DNA of 64,000 nt from Bacillota bacterium (lineage in GTDB: Bacteria; Bacillota; Clostridia; Lachnospirales; Lachnospiraceae). Under the pieces are notes generated by a model. It saw nothing but the letters and a program-made list of their open reading frames with translations. It ran no database searches and was not told where the DNA came from. Shown here in pieces: positions 34,615-41,047 of the stretch. The position numbers and the translations under genes are program-made. The stretch lies in NCBI GenBank assembly GCA_023415635.1, contig JAEZJV010000014.1, positions 143,226-207,225 of the forward strand, written 5' to 3'. Within the stretch, counting starts at the first letter, position 1. Each line of letters starts with the position of its first letter.

Positions 34615-34651
34615 AGGAGCTCTGAGCTCTTTCTATCGGACAAGTATAGCA

Positions 34652-34686
34652 GCAGCCGGATTGGGTACTCCGGCTGCCTTTTATTT
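34652..34686 (+). terminator. Terminator of nadK-argR
   Basis: GCAGCCGGA (34652-34660) pairs with TCCGGCTGC (34669-34677), followed by CTTTTATTTTTAT. Confidence 0.85.
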
Positions 34687-34691
34687 TTATC

Positions 34692-34720
34692 TTGCCGAAC
34701 TAGCGATTAGGTGTTAGAAT
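34692..34720 (+). promoter_or_regulatory. yebC promoter
   Basis: TTGCCG (34692-34697), 17-base spacer, TAGAAT (34715-34720). Confidence 0.5.
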
Positions 34721-34773
34721 AGTTAAAGTTGTTGAAAACTACAGTTTTGATATTGTATATAAGGAGAATGAAG

Positions 34774-35502
34774 ATGTCAGGACATTCCAAATTTGCGAAC
34801 ATAAAACATAAAAAAGAAAAAAATGATGCAGTAAAGGGTAAAATCTTTACCAAGCTTGGCCGTGAGATAGCAGTAGCTGTAAAGGAGGGAGGAGCAGATC
34901 CGAATACCAACAGCCGATTAAAGGATATCATTGCAAAGGCTAAATCGAACAACATGCCGAATGATACCATTGACCGAAGCATCAAGAAGGCTGCAGGAGA
35001 TGCCAATGCAGTAAATTACGAGACAGTAATCTATGAGGGCTATGGTCCAAATGGAACAGCTATTATCGTTGAGGCACTGACCGATAACCGTAATAGAACC
35101 TCAGGCAATGTTCGAAATGCTTTCACAAAGGGCAACGGTAACGTAGGAGCTCAGGGTTGTGTATCCTTTATGTTTGATAGAAAAGGTCAAATTATTATCG
35201 ATAAAGAGGAATGTGATATAAAGGCTGATGATTTGATGATGCTGGCACTGGATGCAGGAGCCGAGGATTTTTCGGAAGAAGAGGACAGCTTTGAGATCCT
35301 CACCAATCCTGATGATTTTAGTGTTGTGAGAGAGAGCCTCGAGAAATCCGGAATCCCCATGGCACAGGCTGATGTCACCATGATCCCCCAGACCTGGGTA
35401 GAGCTTAAGGATGATAACGACATCAAGATGATGAACCGTATCCTTGACTTACTTGATGAGGATGATGATGTGCAGGAAGTTTATCACAACTGGGATGAAT
35501 AA
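34774..35502 (+). CDS. yebC: YebC/PmpR family protein with a replaced 3' end
   Basis: Conserved 242-residue protein; family members bind DNA as regulators or help ribosomes on proline-rich mRNA. It starts SGHSKFANIKHKKEKNDAVKGKIFTKLGREI and ends [33 protein letters not shown] (both in outline). ATG 34774 has AAGGAG 7 bases upstream. Bases 35383-35414 recur exactly at 36388-36419, and the rest of the 3' end recurs with mostly silent changes. So the present last ~120 bases look supplied by an integrated element, with the original end displaced one kilobase downstream. Confidence 0.93.
   Translation: MSGHSKFANIKHKKEKNDAVKGKIFTKLGREIAVAVKEGGADPNTNSRLKDIIAKAKSNNMPNDTIDRSIKKAAGDANAVNYETVIYEGYGPNGTAIIVEALTDNRNRTSGNVRNAFTKGNGNVGAQGCVSFMFDRKGQIIIDKEECDIKADDLMMLALDAGAEDFSEEEDSFEILTNPDDFSVVRESLEKSGIPMAQADVTMIPQTWVELKDDNDIKMMNRILDLLDEDDDVQEVYHNWDE
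35383..35414 (+). repeat. Direct repeat copy 1 (att-like core in yebC)
   Basis: 32 bases, identical to 36388-36419, lying within the codons for [10 protein letters not shown] of yebC. Confidence 0.8.
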
Positions 35503-35653
35503 TATCCCTTAGTAAAATCAGTGTTCTTTGTTAGTATATGTTATAAAAAATGCTCCAGAGAAGGTATACTGGATGCTTATTATGTTTATATAAGGCATAC
35601 ATCCAAATCCCACATTAGTCGTAGCTGAGAATATGATTAATGGAGGGATTTTT

Positions 35654-35819
35654 ATGTGTTAAAGAACTATTAAGGGATATAAGAATAATAATCTTGCTAT
35701 GCTTCATTTTATTGAACAGGAGTATGAAAAATAATCTATTTTACTAAATAACAAAAAAATTAGATGAAATTGCGATGTATCTTATTAAGGTTAATCGAAA
35801 TAGTAAAGAGAAAGATTAA
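35654..35819 (+). pseudogene. Decayed small reading frame inside the element
   Basis: GGAGGG (35642-35647) is 7 bases before ATG 35654, but codon 3 is TAA. The same frame then stays open for 23 codons (35663-35731) to another TAA. A second coding-like run of 23 codons, shifted by one base, spans 35748-35816. The residue mix is that of a real protein (Lys/Glu/Ile/Asn rich) in both pieces. I do not recognise the family. A broken small gene fits best; chance open frames are possible. Confidence 0.4.
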
Positions 35820-35872
35820 TGATTATCATGTGCCTTTATAATTCGAATCCCTAAAGGTACATCTTAACGAAC

Positions 35873-35904
35873 AGTCCGATTGCATCATATATCGGGCTAT
35901 TTTT
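35873..35904 (+). terminator. Terminator inside the element
   Basis: AGTCCGAT pairs with ATCGGGCT (one wobble), then ATTTTTG. It follows the decayed frame. Confidence 0.6.
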
Positions 35905-35960
35905 GCATTCGTAAAGCCTAAAGATTATTTTGGGGCATATTTGAAAAACAATGTATATAA

Positions 35961-35996
35961 ATAAAAAATCCTTCTGAGTAAATATCAGAAGGATTT
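35961..35996 (-). terminator. Terminator of the DUF1413 gene
   Basis: A 12-bp stem (35966-35977 with 35985-35996). On the minus strand it is followed by a run of T, placing it just downstream of the minus-strand gene. Confidence 0.75.
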
Positions 35997-36004
35997 GGAG
36001 TATA

Positions 36005-36256
36005 TTATAGTTTTTCATATTTCTGCTGATTTTGAGGGGTTTTTCCTAAAGGACTTATGTCAGAACATGCTTTACTATTTACATGTTCATAAATCATAGA
36101 ACCTAATTTAGTGCGATTTCTTTTGGATATTCGATTCCACTCATATCCTTTAAAAAGTTCTTTGACAATAAAAATTTCACCGCTTTTTAAATCTTTCATG
36201 TTGAACTTAGCAATTTCAAATAAATCATGTAAAGTAGTATTCACATCGATACTCAT
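36005..36256 (-). CDS. DUF1413 domain protein
   Basis: Small protein of 83 residues. The centre, LKSGEIFIVKELFKGYEWNRISKRNRTKLGSMIYEHVN (in outline), matches the DUF1413 pattern of F-x-V-K-(D/E)-L-F-x-G-x-x-W followed by a basic stretch and LG. The function of the domain is unknown; it is scattered in Firmicutes, often near mobile DNA. AAGGAGG lies 9 bases before ATG. It is the only intact gene of the element remnant and lies opposite to yebC. Confidence 0.65.
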   Translation of the reverse strand: MSIDVNTTLHDLFEIAKFNMKDLKSGEIFIVKELFKGYEWNRISKRNRTKLGSMIYEHVNSKACSDISPLGKTPQNQQKYEKL

Positions 36257-36387
36257 ATATATAATCCTCCTTTTTTAGCTATTAGCTAATATAATATATG
36301 ACATGATTATTGAAATAGTTCCTAATAAATTAATCATAAATGAGCTTTATTAAAAACATATAAATCAACAAAAATCATCACTGATAA

Positions 36388-36419
36388 ATCCCCCAGACCT
36401 GGGTAGAGCTTAAGGATGA
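36388..36419 (+). repeat. Direct repeat copy 2 (att-like core)
   Basis: 32 bases identical to 35383-35414, marking the right border of the integrated segment. Confidence 0.8.
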
Positions 36420-36507
36420 GCTGGATATCAAGATGATGAACAGAATTCTTGACCTACTTGATGAGGATGATGATGTGCAGGAAGTATATCATAACTGGGA
36501 TGAATGA
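36388..36507 (+). pseudogene. Displaced original 3' end of yebC
   Basis: It reads in frame as the last ~39 codons of YebC ([17 protein letters not shown]... to VYHNWDE, stop TGA). Compared with the live gene, most base changes are silent and only the DND stretch differs (ELD). There is no start or ribosome site. The strong hairpin right after it (36524-36563) is presumably the ancestral yebC terminator, now orphaned. Silent substitutions mean the two ends evolved apart under selection before being brought together. Confidence 0.85.
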
Positions 36508-36523
36508 TTAATAAAATGAATAG

Positions 36524-36573
36524 CCTCCTCTATGCCTCGTACTCCTATGAGGGATAGAGGAGGTTTATTTTAG
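36524..36573 (+). terminator. Orphaned yebC terminator
   Basis: CCTCCTCTAT (36524-36533) pairs with ATAGAGGAGG (36554-36563), then TTTATTTTAG. Confidence 0.75.
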
Positions 36574-36626
36574 TTATCAGGTATTTTCATTATGATGATT
36601 CATTATAAATTAAGCCTTATTCTTAA

Positions 36627-37118
36627 TCAAAATAATCGCACACCGTAAAATTTACTAACCCTTTTTGTGAAGCCATAGTCAATCATAACCGGTCTGCCAT
36701 TTATGATACCCCAGCTGCTGAGCCTATATAAATCAGCGGTCAATAAATCATTCTTTACCAGTATGGTTCGAAATTCATCTGATGAAAAAAGCTGTCTATT
36801 ATTCTTAACATTATAATATTTCCAAATCTCGGCAAAGGAACTGATACGCTGTGCCTTCTCCATAACAAGAAAGCGGTAATCCTCTGAATGAGCGGCCACC
36901 TTCGCAAAGATATTCTGATGATTCATCTCAGAAATCTGATATTCTGCCTTGTTTTGCTCAATTCCTTTTCTGTTTTTGGCAGCCTTTACGACATAACCGT
37001 TATTCAAATCATAGACTGCTCTTCCGGAACCTACTCCAATCAGAGGATAAGACTTTAATCTGAGGTTTGTTTTGATGACTTCAATGTCAATGTCCATATT
37101 GTACCCGTTAATATGCAT
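36627..37118 (-). CDS. Small protein-kinase-like protein
   Basis: It has 163 residues. IGVGSGRAVYDLNNGYVVKAAKNRKG resembles a glycine-rich loop followed by the ATP-binding lysine (VVKAA). NKAEYQISEM can supply the helix-C glutamate, and YRFLVMEKA matches a hinge. The end has WGIINGRPVMIDYGFTKRV, where IDYG replaces the metal-binding DFG, but no catalytic HRD loop is evident. So this is a minimal kinase-fold protein, probably with altered or no activity. Start uncertain: ATG 37118 or the ATG seven codons later; ribosome sites are weak. No partner gene adjoins it. Confidence 0.5.
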   Translation of the reverse strand: MHINGYNMDIDIEVIKTNLRLKSYPLIGVGSGRAVYDLNNGYVVKAAKNRKGIEQNKAEYQISEMNHQNIFAKVAAHSEDYRFLVMEKAQRISSFAEIWKYYNVKNNRQLFSSDEFRTILVKNDLLTADLYRLSSWGIINGRPVMIDYGFTKRVSKFYGVRLF

Positions 37119-37265
37119 TACACTATTATTCTATTAACTGATTATATGATTTGCTATATAGTAAGCAGTAATTTATCTGGAATACTTTTTGTAGAGTTGG
37201 CCACAGCTTTCTTATATTGATCAACATTATATTTCGATTAAAAGTATTAAAATATAGTTGTTTTA

Positions 37266-37294
37266 TTGAAATAACTGTTAAATTCTGCTATGAT
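37266..37294 (+). promoter_or_regulatory. Promoter of the DUF975 gene
   Basis: TTGAAA (37266-37271), 17-base spacer, TATGAT (37289-37294). Confidence 0.55.
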
Positions 37295-37345
37295 ATTATT
37301 GATAAATTAGTAATAGAACTTAATATTATAGTGGGAGGTAATAGA

Positions 37346-38098
37346 ATGTTATATGCAGCAGATTTTCGAAAGATTGCCAGAGATGCCTTAAGTGGTAAAT
37401 GGGCTCTTGCAGTGATAACGGGTTTTGTGGCGGCATTATTAGGAGGAATAACTTATGGCGGAGGCGGTGGTAGCGGAAGAAGTAACCAGGGCTCCGGCAC
37501 TGGTCGTGGATTATGGGGGACTTTAATAGATTTATGGAATAACGAGATCGGAAGAGCCATCCTTCTCTTCCTGATCGGAATTGGTTCCATTCTTTTTGTG
37601 TTGGGTATTGTAACCTTTATCATCGGGGGAGCGATTCAATTAGGGTATTGCCGCTTTAACAAAAATCTAATCAAAGGAACGAATCCTCAATTTCAGGATA
37701 TTTTTTCAAATATGAATTTATTAGGAAAGGCACTGGGACTTAGAATCGTAACCACAGTACTTATCCTATTGTGGTCCTTATTGTTGATTGTACCCGGAAT
37801 TATTGCGGCATTCCGCTATTCTATGGCCTTCTATATCATGGATGACGATCCGAGCGTTGGTATCATGGAAGCAATTGACCGCTCAAAGGAAATGATGCGG
37901 GGGAATAAAGGTCGTTTGTTCTGTTTAGAAATCAGCTTTATTGGATGGGCACTTCTTTGTATTCTGACCTGCGGTATCGGATTTTTTTGGTTACAGCCAT
38001 ATAGCAATGCTGCAGTCGCAGCATTCTATCTTGAGGTGTCAGGCCAGCGGCGGATGCCTCAGCCTGAACAAGGATATAACCAACCTATTAATCTGTAA
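37346..38098 (+). CDS. DUF975 family membrane protein
   Basis: Membrane protein of 250 residues in the DUF975 family; function unknown. The opening LYAADFRKIARDALSGKWALAVITGFVAALLGG and the closing MDDDPSVGIMEAIDRSKEMMRGNKGRLFCLE (both in outline) plus FFWLQPYSNAAVAAFYLEV are family hallmarks. There are about five to six helices and a Gly-rich, Ser-rich loop (about 33-52) after TM1. GGGAGG lies 7 bases before ATG 37346; longer in-frame openings have no ribosome site. It has its own promoter and terminator. Confidence 0.88.
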   Translation: MLYAADFRKIARDALSGKWALAVITGFVAALLGGITYGGGGGSGRSNQGSGTGRGLWGTLIDLWNNEIGRAILLFLIGIGSILFVLGIVTFIIGGAIQLGYCRFNKNLIKGTNPQFQDIFSNMNLLGKALGLRIVTTVLILLWSLLLIVPGIIAAFRYSMAFYIMDDDPSVGIMEAIDRSKEMMRGNKGRLFCLEISFIGWALLCILTCGIGFFWLQPYSNAAVAAFYLEVSGQRRMPQPEQGYNQPINL

Positions 38099-38202
38099 TA
38101 GATAACGATAGAACTAAAAACTTTCGAAAGGCATCCAACAGCTTGATTTTAGATAATTGCTGTGTTATTCTTGTATGGATGTAATGCATTAAGATAGAAC
38201 AT

Positions 38203-38247
38203 GGGGGAGCCGACTTATTACGTAAGCGGTAATCCCCCTTAATTTTA
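38203..38247 (+). terminator. Terminator of the DUF975 gene
   Basis: GGGGGA...TCCCCC outer stem with a nested CCG-CTTA/TAAG-CGG stem, then TTAATTTTA. Confidence 0.7.
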
Positions 38248-38274
38248 TCTGAATAAGTACATAGAGGCGATGGC

Positions 38275-39603
38275 ATGTTTACAAGAAAAGATTTGTTAAA
38301 GCTGATAATTCCGTTAATTATTGAGCAGATATTATCAGTTACCGTAGGAATGGCAGACAGTATGATGGTATCAAGGGTCGGAGAGGAAGCAGCGGTATCC
38401 GGCGTATCTCTGGTTGATTCGATTAATGTCCTACTAATTGGCCTATTTGGAGCTCTGGCAACAGGCGGAGCTGTTGTATCAGCGCAATTTCTCGGAAGGA
38501 AGGAAGAAAAATCTGCCTGTAAGGCTGGGGAACAGCTTCTCATGGCAGTTCTAATGCTATCCCTGATAATTACGGTGGCAGCCCTGATCTTCTCTGACGG
38601 AATACTATCCCTGCTATTTGGGGAGGTCAGCTCCGAGGTTATGGCAAACGCCCAGGTTTTCTTCTTCTATTCGGCATTGTCCTATCCTTTCATAGCCTTA
38701 TATAATGCCTGTGCTGCTTTATTCCGGACTATGGGCAATTCCAGAGTATCCATGCTGGTATCAGGAATGATGAATATTATTAATGTTTTGGGAAATGTGA
38801 TATTTTTATTTGGCTTTGGGATGGGAGTTGCCGGTTCGGCAATAGCGACTTTAATAGCTCGGGCAGTAGCCGCATTAACCATGTTCTTATTGCTAATGAA
38901 TAAAAAGCATCCCATACATATAGAAAAACTGACCGGCTTTCGCCTCAATGCAGTGATGATACGGAGAATTCTGAGGATTGGAGTACCCAATGGATTAGAG
39001 AACAGTGTCTTTCAGATAGGAAAAATCCTGGTGCAGGGAATTATCGCTGGGTTGGGTACCTCGGCGATCACAGCAAATGCGGTGGCTAGTACGATTGGAG
39101 GCATCGGAGTCCTCCCGGGCTCTGCAATTGGGCTTGCCTTAATCACAGTAGTCGGTCGATGCGTCGGTGCCGATGACTATGATGGAGTTAAAAAATACAC
39201 CTATAAACTGATGAAAATCGCATACATACTTATGGCAGTGAGTAATACCCTGATCATCTTTCTACTCCCGGTCATCCTATGGCTGTATGGATTATCGGAT
39301 GAAACTGCAACGATCTCCAGGAGTCTTATGATATATCATTGCATTTTATCTACCCTGATCTGGCCGTTATCCTTTGCCCTTCCAAATGCACTCAGGGCGG
39401 CGAATGACGTGAAATTTACCATGTGGGTTTCTATGTTTTCCATGTGGTTCTGGCGAATTGGTTTCAGCTATATCCTGGCTATTGTTCTTAAGGTTGGGGT
39501 TCCAGGTGTCTGGATTGCCATGACAATTGACTGGATATTCCGCTCAACATTCTTTGTTACCCGATTTCTTAAGGCAAGATATCGGAGGAGTACAGTGATA
39601 TAG
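38275..39603 (+). CDS. MATE family efflux transporter
   Basis: Twelve-helix multidrug and toxin extrusion transporter of 442 residues, driven by Na+ or H+. LIIPLIIEQILSVTVGMADSMMVSRVGEEAAVSGVSL (in outline) is the MATE N-lobe signature. The C-lobe repeats it with GVPNGLENSVFQIGKILVQGIIAGLGTSAITANAVA (in outline). Substrate not predictable. The ribosome site is modest (GAGG about 9 bases before ATG 38275). The next gene, another membrane protein, starts 58 bases later with its own AAGGAG. Confidence 0.93.
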   Translation: MFTRKDLLKLIIPLIIEQILSVTVGMADSMMVSRVGEEAAVSGVSLVDSINVLLIGLFGALATGGAVVSAQFLGRKEEKSACKAGEQLLMAVLMLSLIITVAALIFSDGILSLLFGEVSSEVMANAQVFFFYSALSYPFIALYNACAALFRTMGNSRVSMLVSGMMNIINVLGNVIFLFGFGMGVAGSAIATLIARAVAALTMFLLLMNKKHPIHIEKLTGFRLNAVMIRRILRIGVPNGLENSVFQIGKILVQGIIAGLGTSAITANAVASTIGGIGVLPGSAIGLALITVVGRCVGADDYDGVKKYTYKLMKIAYILMAVSNTLIIFLLPVILWLYGLSDETATISRSLMIYHCILSTLIWPLSFALPNALRAANDVKFTMWVSMFSMWFWRIGFSYILAIVLKVGVPGVWIAMTIDWIFRSTFFVTRFLKARYRRSTVI

Positions 39604-39661
39604 AGGAAGCTGTCATGCTCTGATTTACTGCAATACTATTATTATTTAAGGAGAATTTTGA

Positions 39662-40333
39662 ATGCAGAAGATATCCATAGATAAATATATCATCTCATTA
39701 ATGATGCATATTATGGTTTTACTGATTGGACTTTTTATTGCTCATTTTGGAGTTACCTTATTTCTTCAATCCAATCTTGGTTCAGATCCTTACAATGTAT
39801 TTGTCCAGGGAGCCTTTCGAACACTGCAGCACTTAACAGGTTTAGAGTATCTGACACATGGCTATACTCATGTCTTAATCAGTTCTCTGATCATTATTAT
39901 TTTATTAATTTCTGATAGGAGCTATATCAAAATCGGTACCGTCCTCTGTATGATATTCGGAGGACCAATCATTGATCTGTTTACACGACTGATTAAGAAC
40001 TATATTAATGACTCGCTACCGTTCTTTTTGCGGATTCTTGTGCTTATGGCAGGATGCTTCATTCTTGCTTTCGGAATGACAATAGTAATTAAATCTGAAG
40101 CAGGTACCGGTCCAAATGATCTGGTTGCGATTGTGTTAAGTGACAAAATTAAGAAAAAATTCAGCATCATTCGAATTCTTGTAGATATTATTTTTGTAGC
40201 CGTCGGATGGCTTCTTGGTGGTGTGGTCGGTATAGGTACGATAATCTGTGCCTTTATGGTGGGACCCATAGCAGGAATCTTTCTTCCTTTGAATGAAAAA
40301 TTAATACGAAAATTGTACAGTAAAGTTCACTAA
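39662..40333 (+). CDS. YczE/YitT-like membrane protein
   Basis: It has 223 residues and about five to six membrane helices. GLFIAHFGVTLFLQSNLGSDPYNVFVQG near the N-terminus and FGMTIVIKSEAGTGPNDLVAIVLSDKI in the second half are internally related, as in the YczE/YyaS (COG2364) family, where each half carries an L-G-x-D/G-P-x-x-x motif. A transport or permease role is suspected but not shown. AAGGAG lies 8 bases before ATG 39662. The gene ends before a clear terminator at 40422. Confidence 0.82.
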   Translation: MQKISIDKYIISLMMHIMVLLIGLFIAHFGVTLFLQSNLGSDPYNVFVQGAFRTLQHLTGLEYLTHGYTHVLISSLIIIILLISDRSYIKIGTVLCMIFGGPIIDLFTRLIKNYINDSLPFFLRILVLMAGCFILAFGMTIVIKSEAGTGPNDLVAIVLSDKIKKKFSIIRILVDIIFVAVGWLLGGVVGIGTIICAFMVGPIAGIFLPLNEKLIRKLYSKVH

Positions 40334-40421
40334 GTATTCGTGATGTAGGAGTGAAAAGCTAGAAATACCATTCTGTAAGCAATTATTCGTAGTTATGAAT
40401 CAATAGTCAATGCCATTAACA

Positions 40422-40464
40422 AAACTCCCTCCAAGAGATAGCGATTAGGAAGGGAGTTTTTTAG
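40422..40464 (+). terminator. Terminator after the YczE-like gene
   Basis: AACTCCCT pairs with AGGGAGTT over a loop of about 20 bases, then TTTTTTAG. Confidence 0.75.
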
Positions 40465-40510
40465 TTATATTGGTGCGGAGTAGGTTGATTATTCAAAATA
40501 TAAAAAGTTG

Positions 40511-40569
40511 TTGCATATATGAAAAGAGTGGAATATAATAATACTAACAGTTGAACAATTAATCAACTG
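40511..40569 (+). promoter_or_regulatory. cadC-cadA promoter and operator
   Basis: TTGCAT (40511-40516), 17-base spacer, perfect TATAAT (40534-40539). Right after it, over the expected start point, is the inverted repeat CAGTTGA (40548-40554) / TCAACTG (40563-40569). A further CAGTTG half-site lies at 40573-40580. ArsR-type metal sensors bind such repeats at or just after the promoter, and release on metal binding. Autoregulation is inferred. Confidence 0.65.
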
Positions 40570-40642
40570 AACAACAGTTGTAACTAATAATGCTATCCCT
40601 CGTGGAATAAGTCAAAAATACAGATGGAAAGGATGTTATAAC

Positions 40643-41008
40643 ATGAATAAGGAAAATAAATCAGCAATATGTGATTGTGAAGTAATACATGCGGAGGTAG
40701 TAGACAGGGTACGAGGACATTTTCCTCATGAAGAGAAGCTTTATGATTTGGCCGATTTTTTTAAGATATTCGGAGATAGTACCAGAATTAAGATTTTATG
40801 GGCTTTAGACAGGGAGGAAATGTGCGTCTGTGATCTGGCGGTATTATTAAACATGACCAAATCAGCCATTTCCCATCAACTGAAGACTCTGCGACAGGAA
40901 AAACTGGTAAAATATCGCAGGGATGGTAAGACAGCGCTATACTCCCTTAAGGATGAGCATGTGAAAAATATTCTTGAAATCGGATTAGAACATATCGAAG
41001 AAAAATAA
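40643..41008 (+). CDS. cadC: ArsR/SmtB family metal sensor (CadC-like)
   Basis: Winged-helix repressor of 121 residues. The metal site residues of CadC are all visible: Cys10 and Cys12 (ICDC) in the N-terminal arm, Cys61 and Cys63 in MCVCDL. A possible alpha-5 zinc site is in the C-terminal helix (DEHVKNILEIGLEHIEE). The recognition helix is MTKSAISHQLKTLRQEKLV. This set predicts response to Cd, Pb or Zn. GGAAAGG precedes ATG 40643. The efflux ATPase gene follows after 39 bases, forming one operon. Confidence 0.93.
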   Translation: MNKENKSAICDCEVIHAEVVDRVRGHFPHEEKLYDLADFFKIFGDSTRIKILWALDREEMCVCDLAVLLNMTKSAISHQLKTLRQEKLVKYRRDGKTALYSLKDEHVKNILEIGLEHIEEK

Positions 41009-41047
41009 GTAGCTATTGCCGCTGACAGGCTGCAGATTGGAGAGATT

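Larger units (their letters stand above)
35383..36387. mobile_element. Remnant of an integrative element in the yebC 3' end
   Basis: Bounded by a duplicated yebC end: a 32-base identical core at 35383-35414 and 36388-36419, followed by about 90 bases of related sequence on both sides. This is the footprint left when an element integrates into the 3' end of a gene and carries a replacement end. The interior holds a broken reading frame (35654-35819), a terminator (35873-35904) and a minus-strand DUF1413 gene. No integrase is visible, so it is a deletion relic or a non-autonomous element. Confidence 0.65.
36257..36626. other. Element right end, displaced yebC end and its old terminator
   Basis: Left to right: an AT-rich promoter-like zone for the minus-strand gene (36257-36360), the second 32-base repeat, the displaced yebC end, its terminator and about 50 bases before the next gene. 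No other gene is visible. Confidence 0.5.

Noticed and set aside
35830..35860. TTCGAATCC flanked by an inverted repeat, resembling a tRNA T-arm
   Set aside because: The 5-bp T-stem does not pair, and no D-arm or anticodon arm can be formed upstream.
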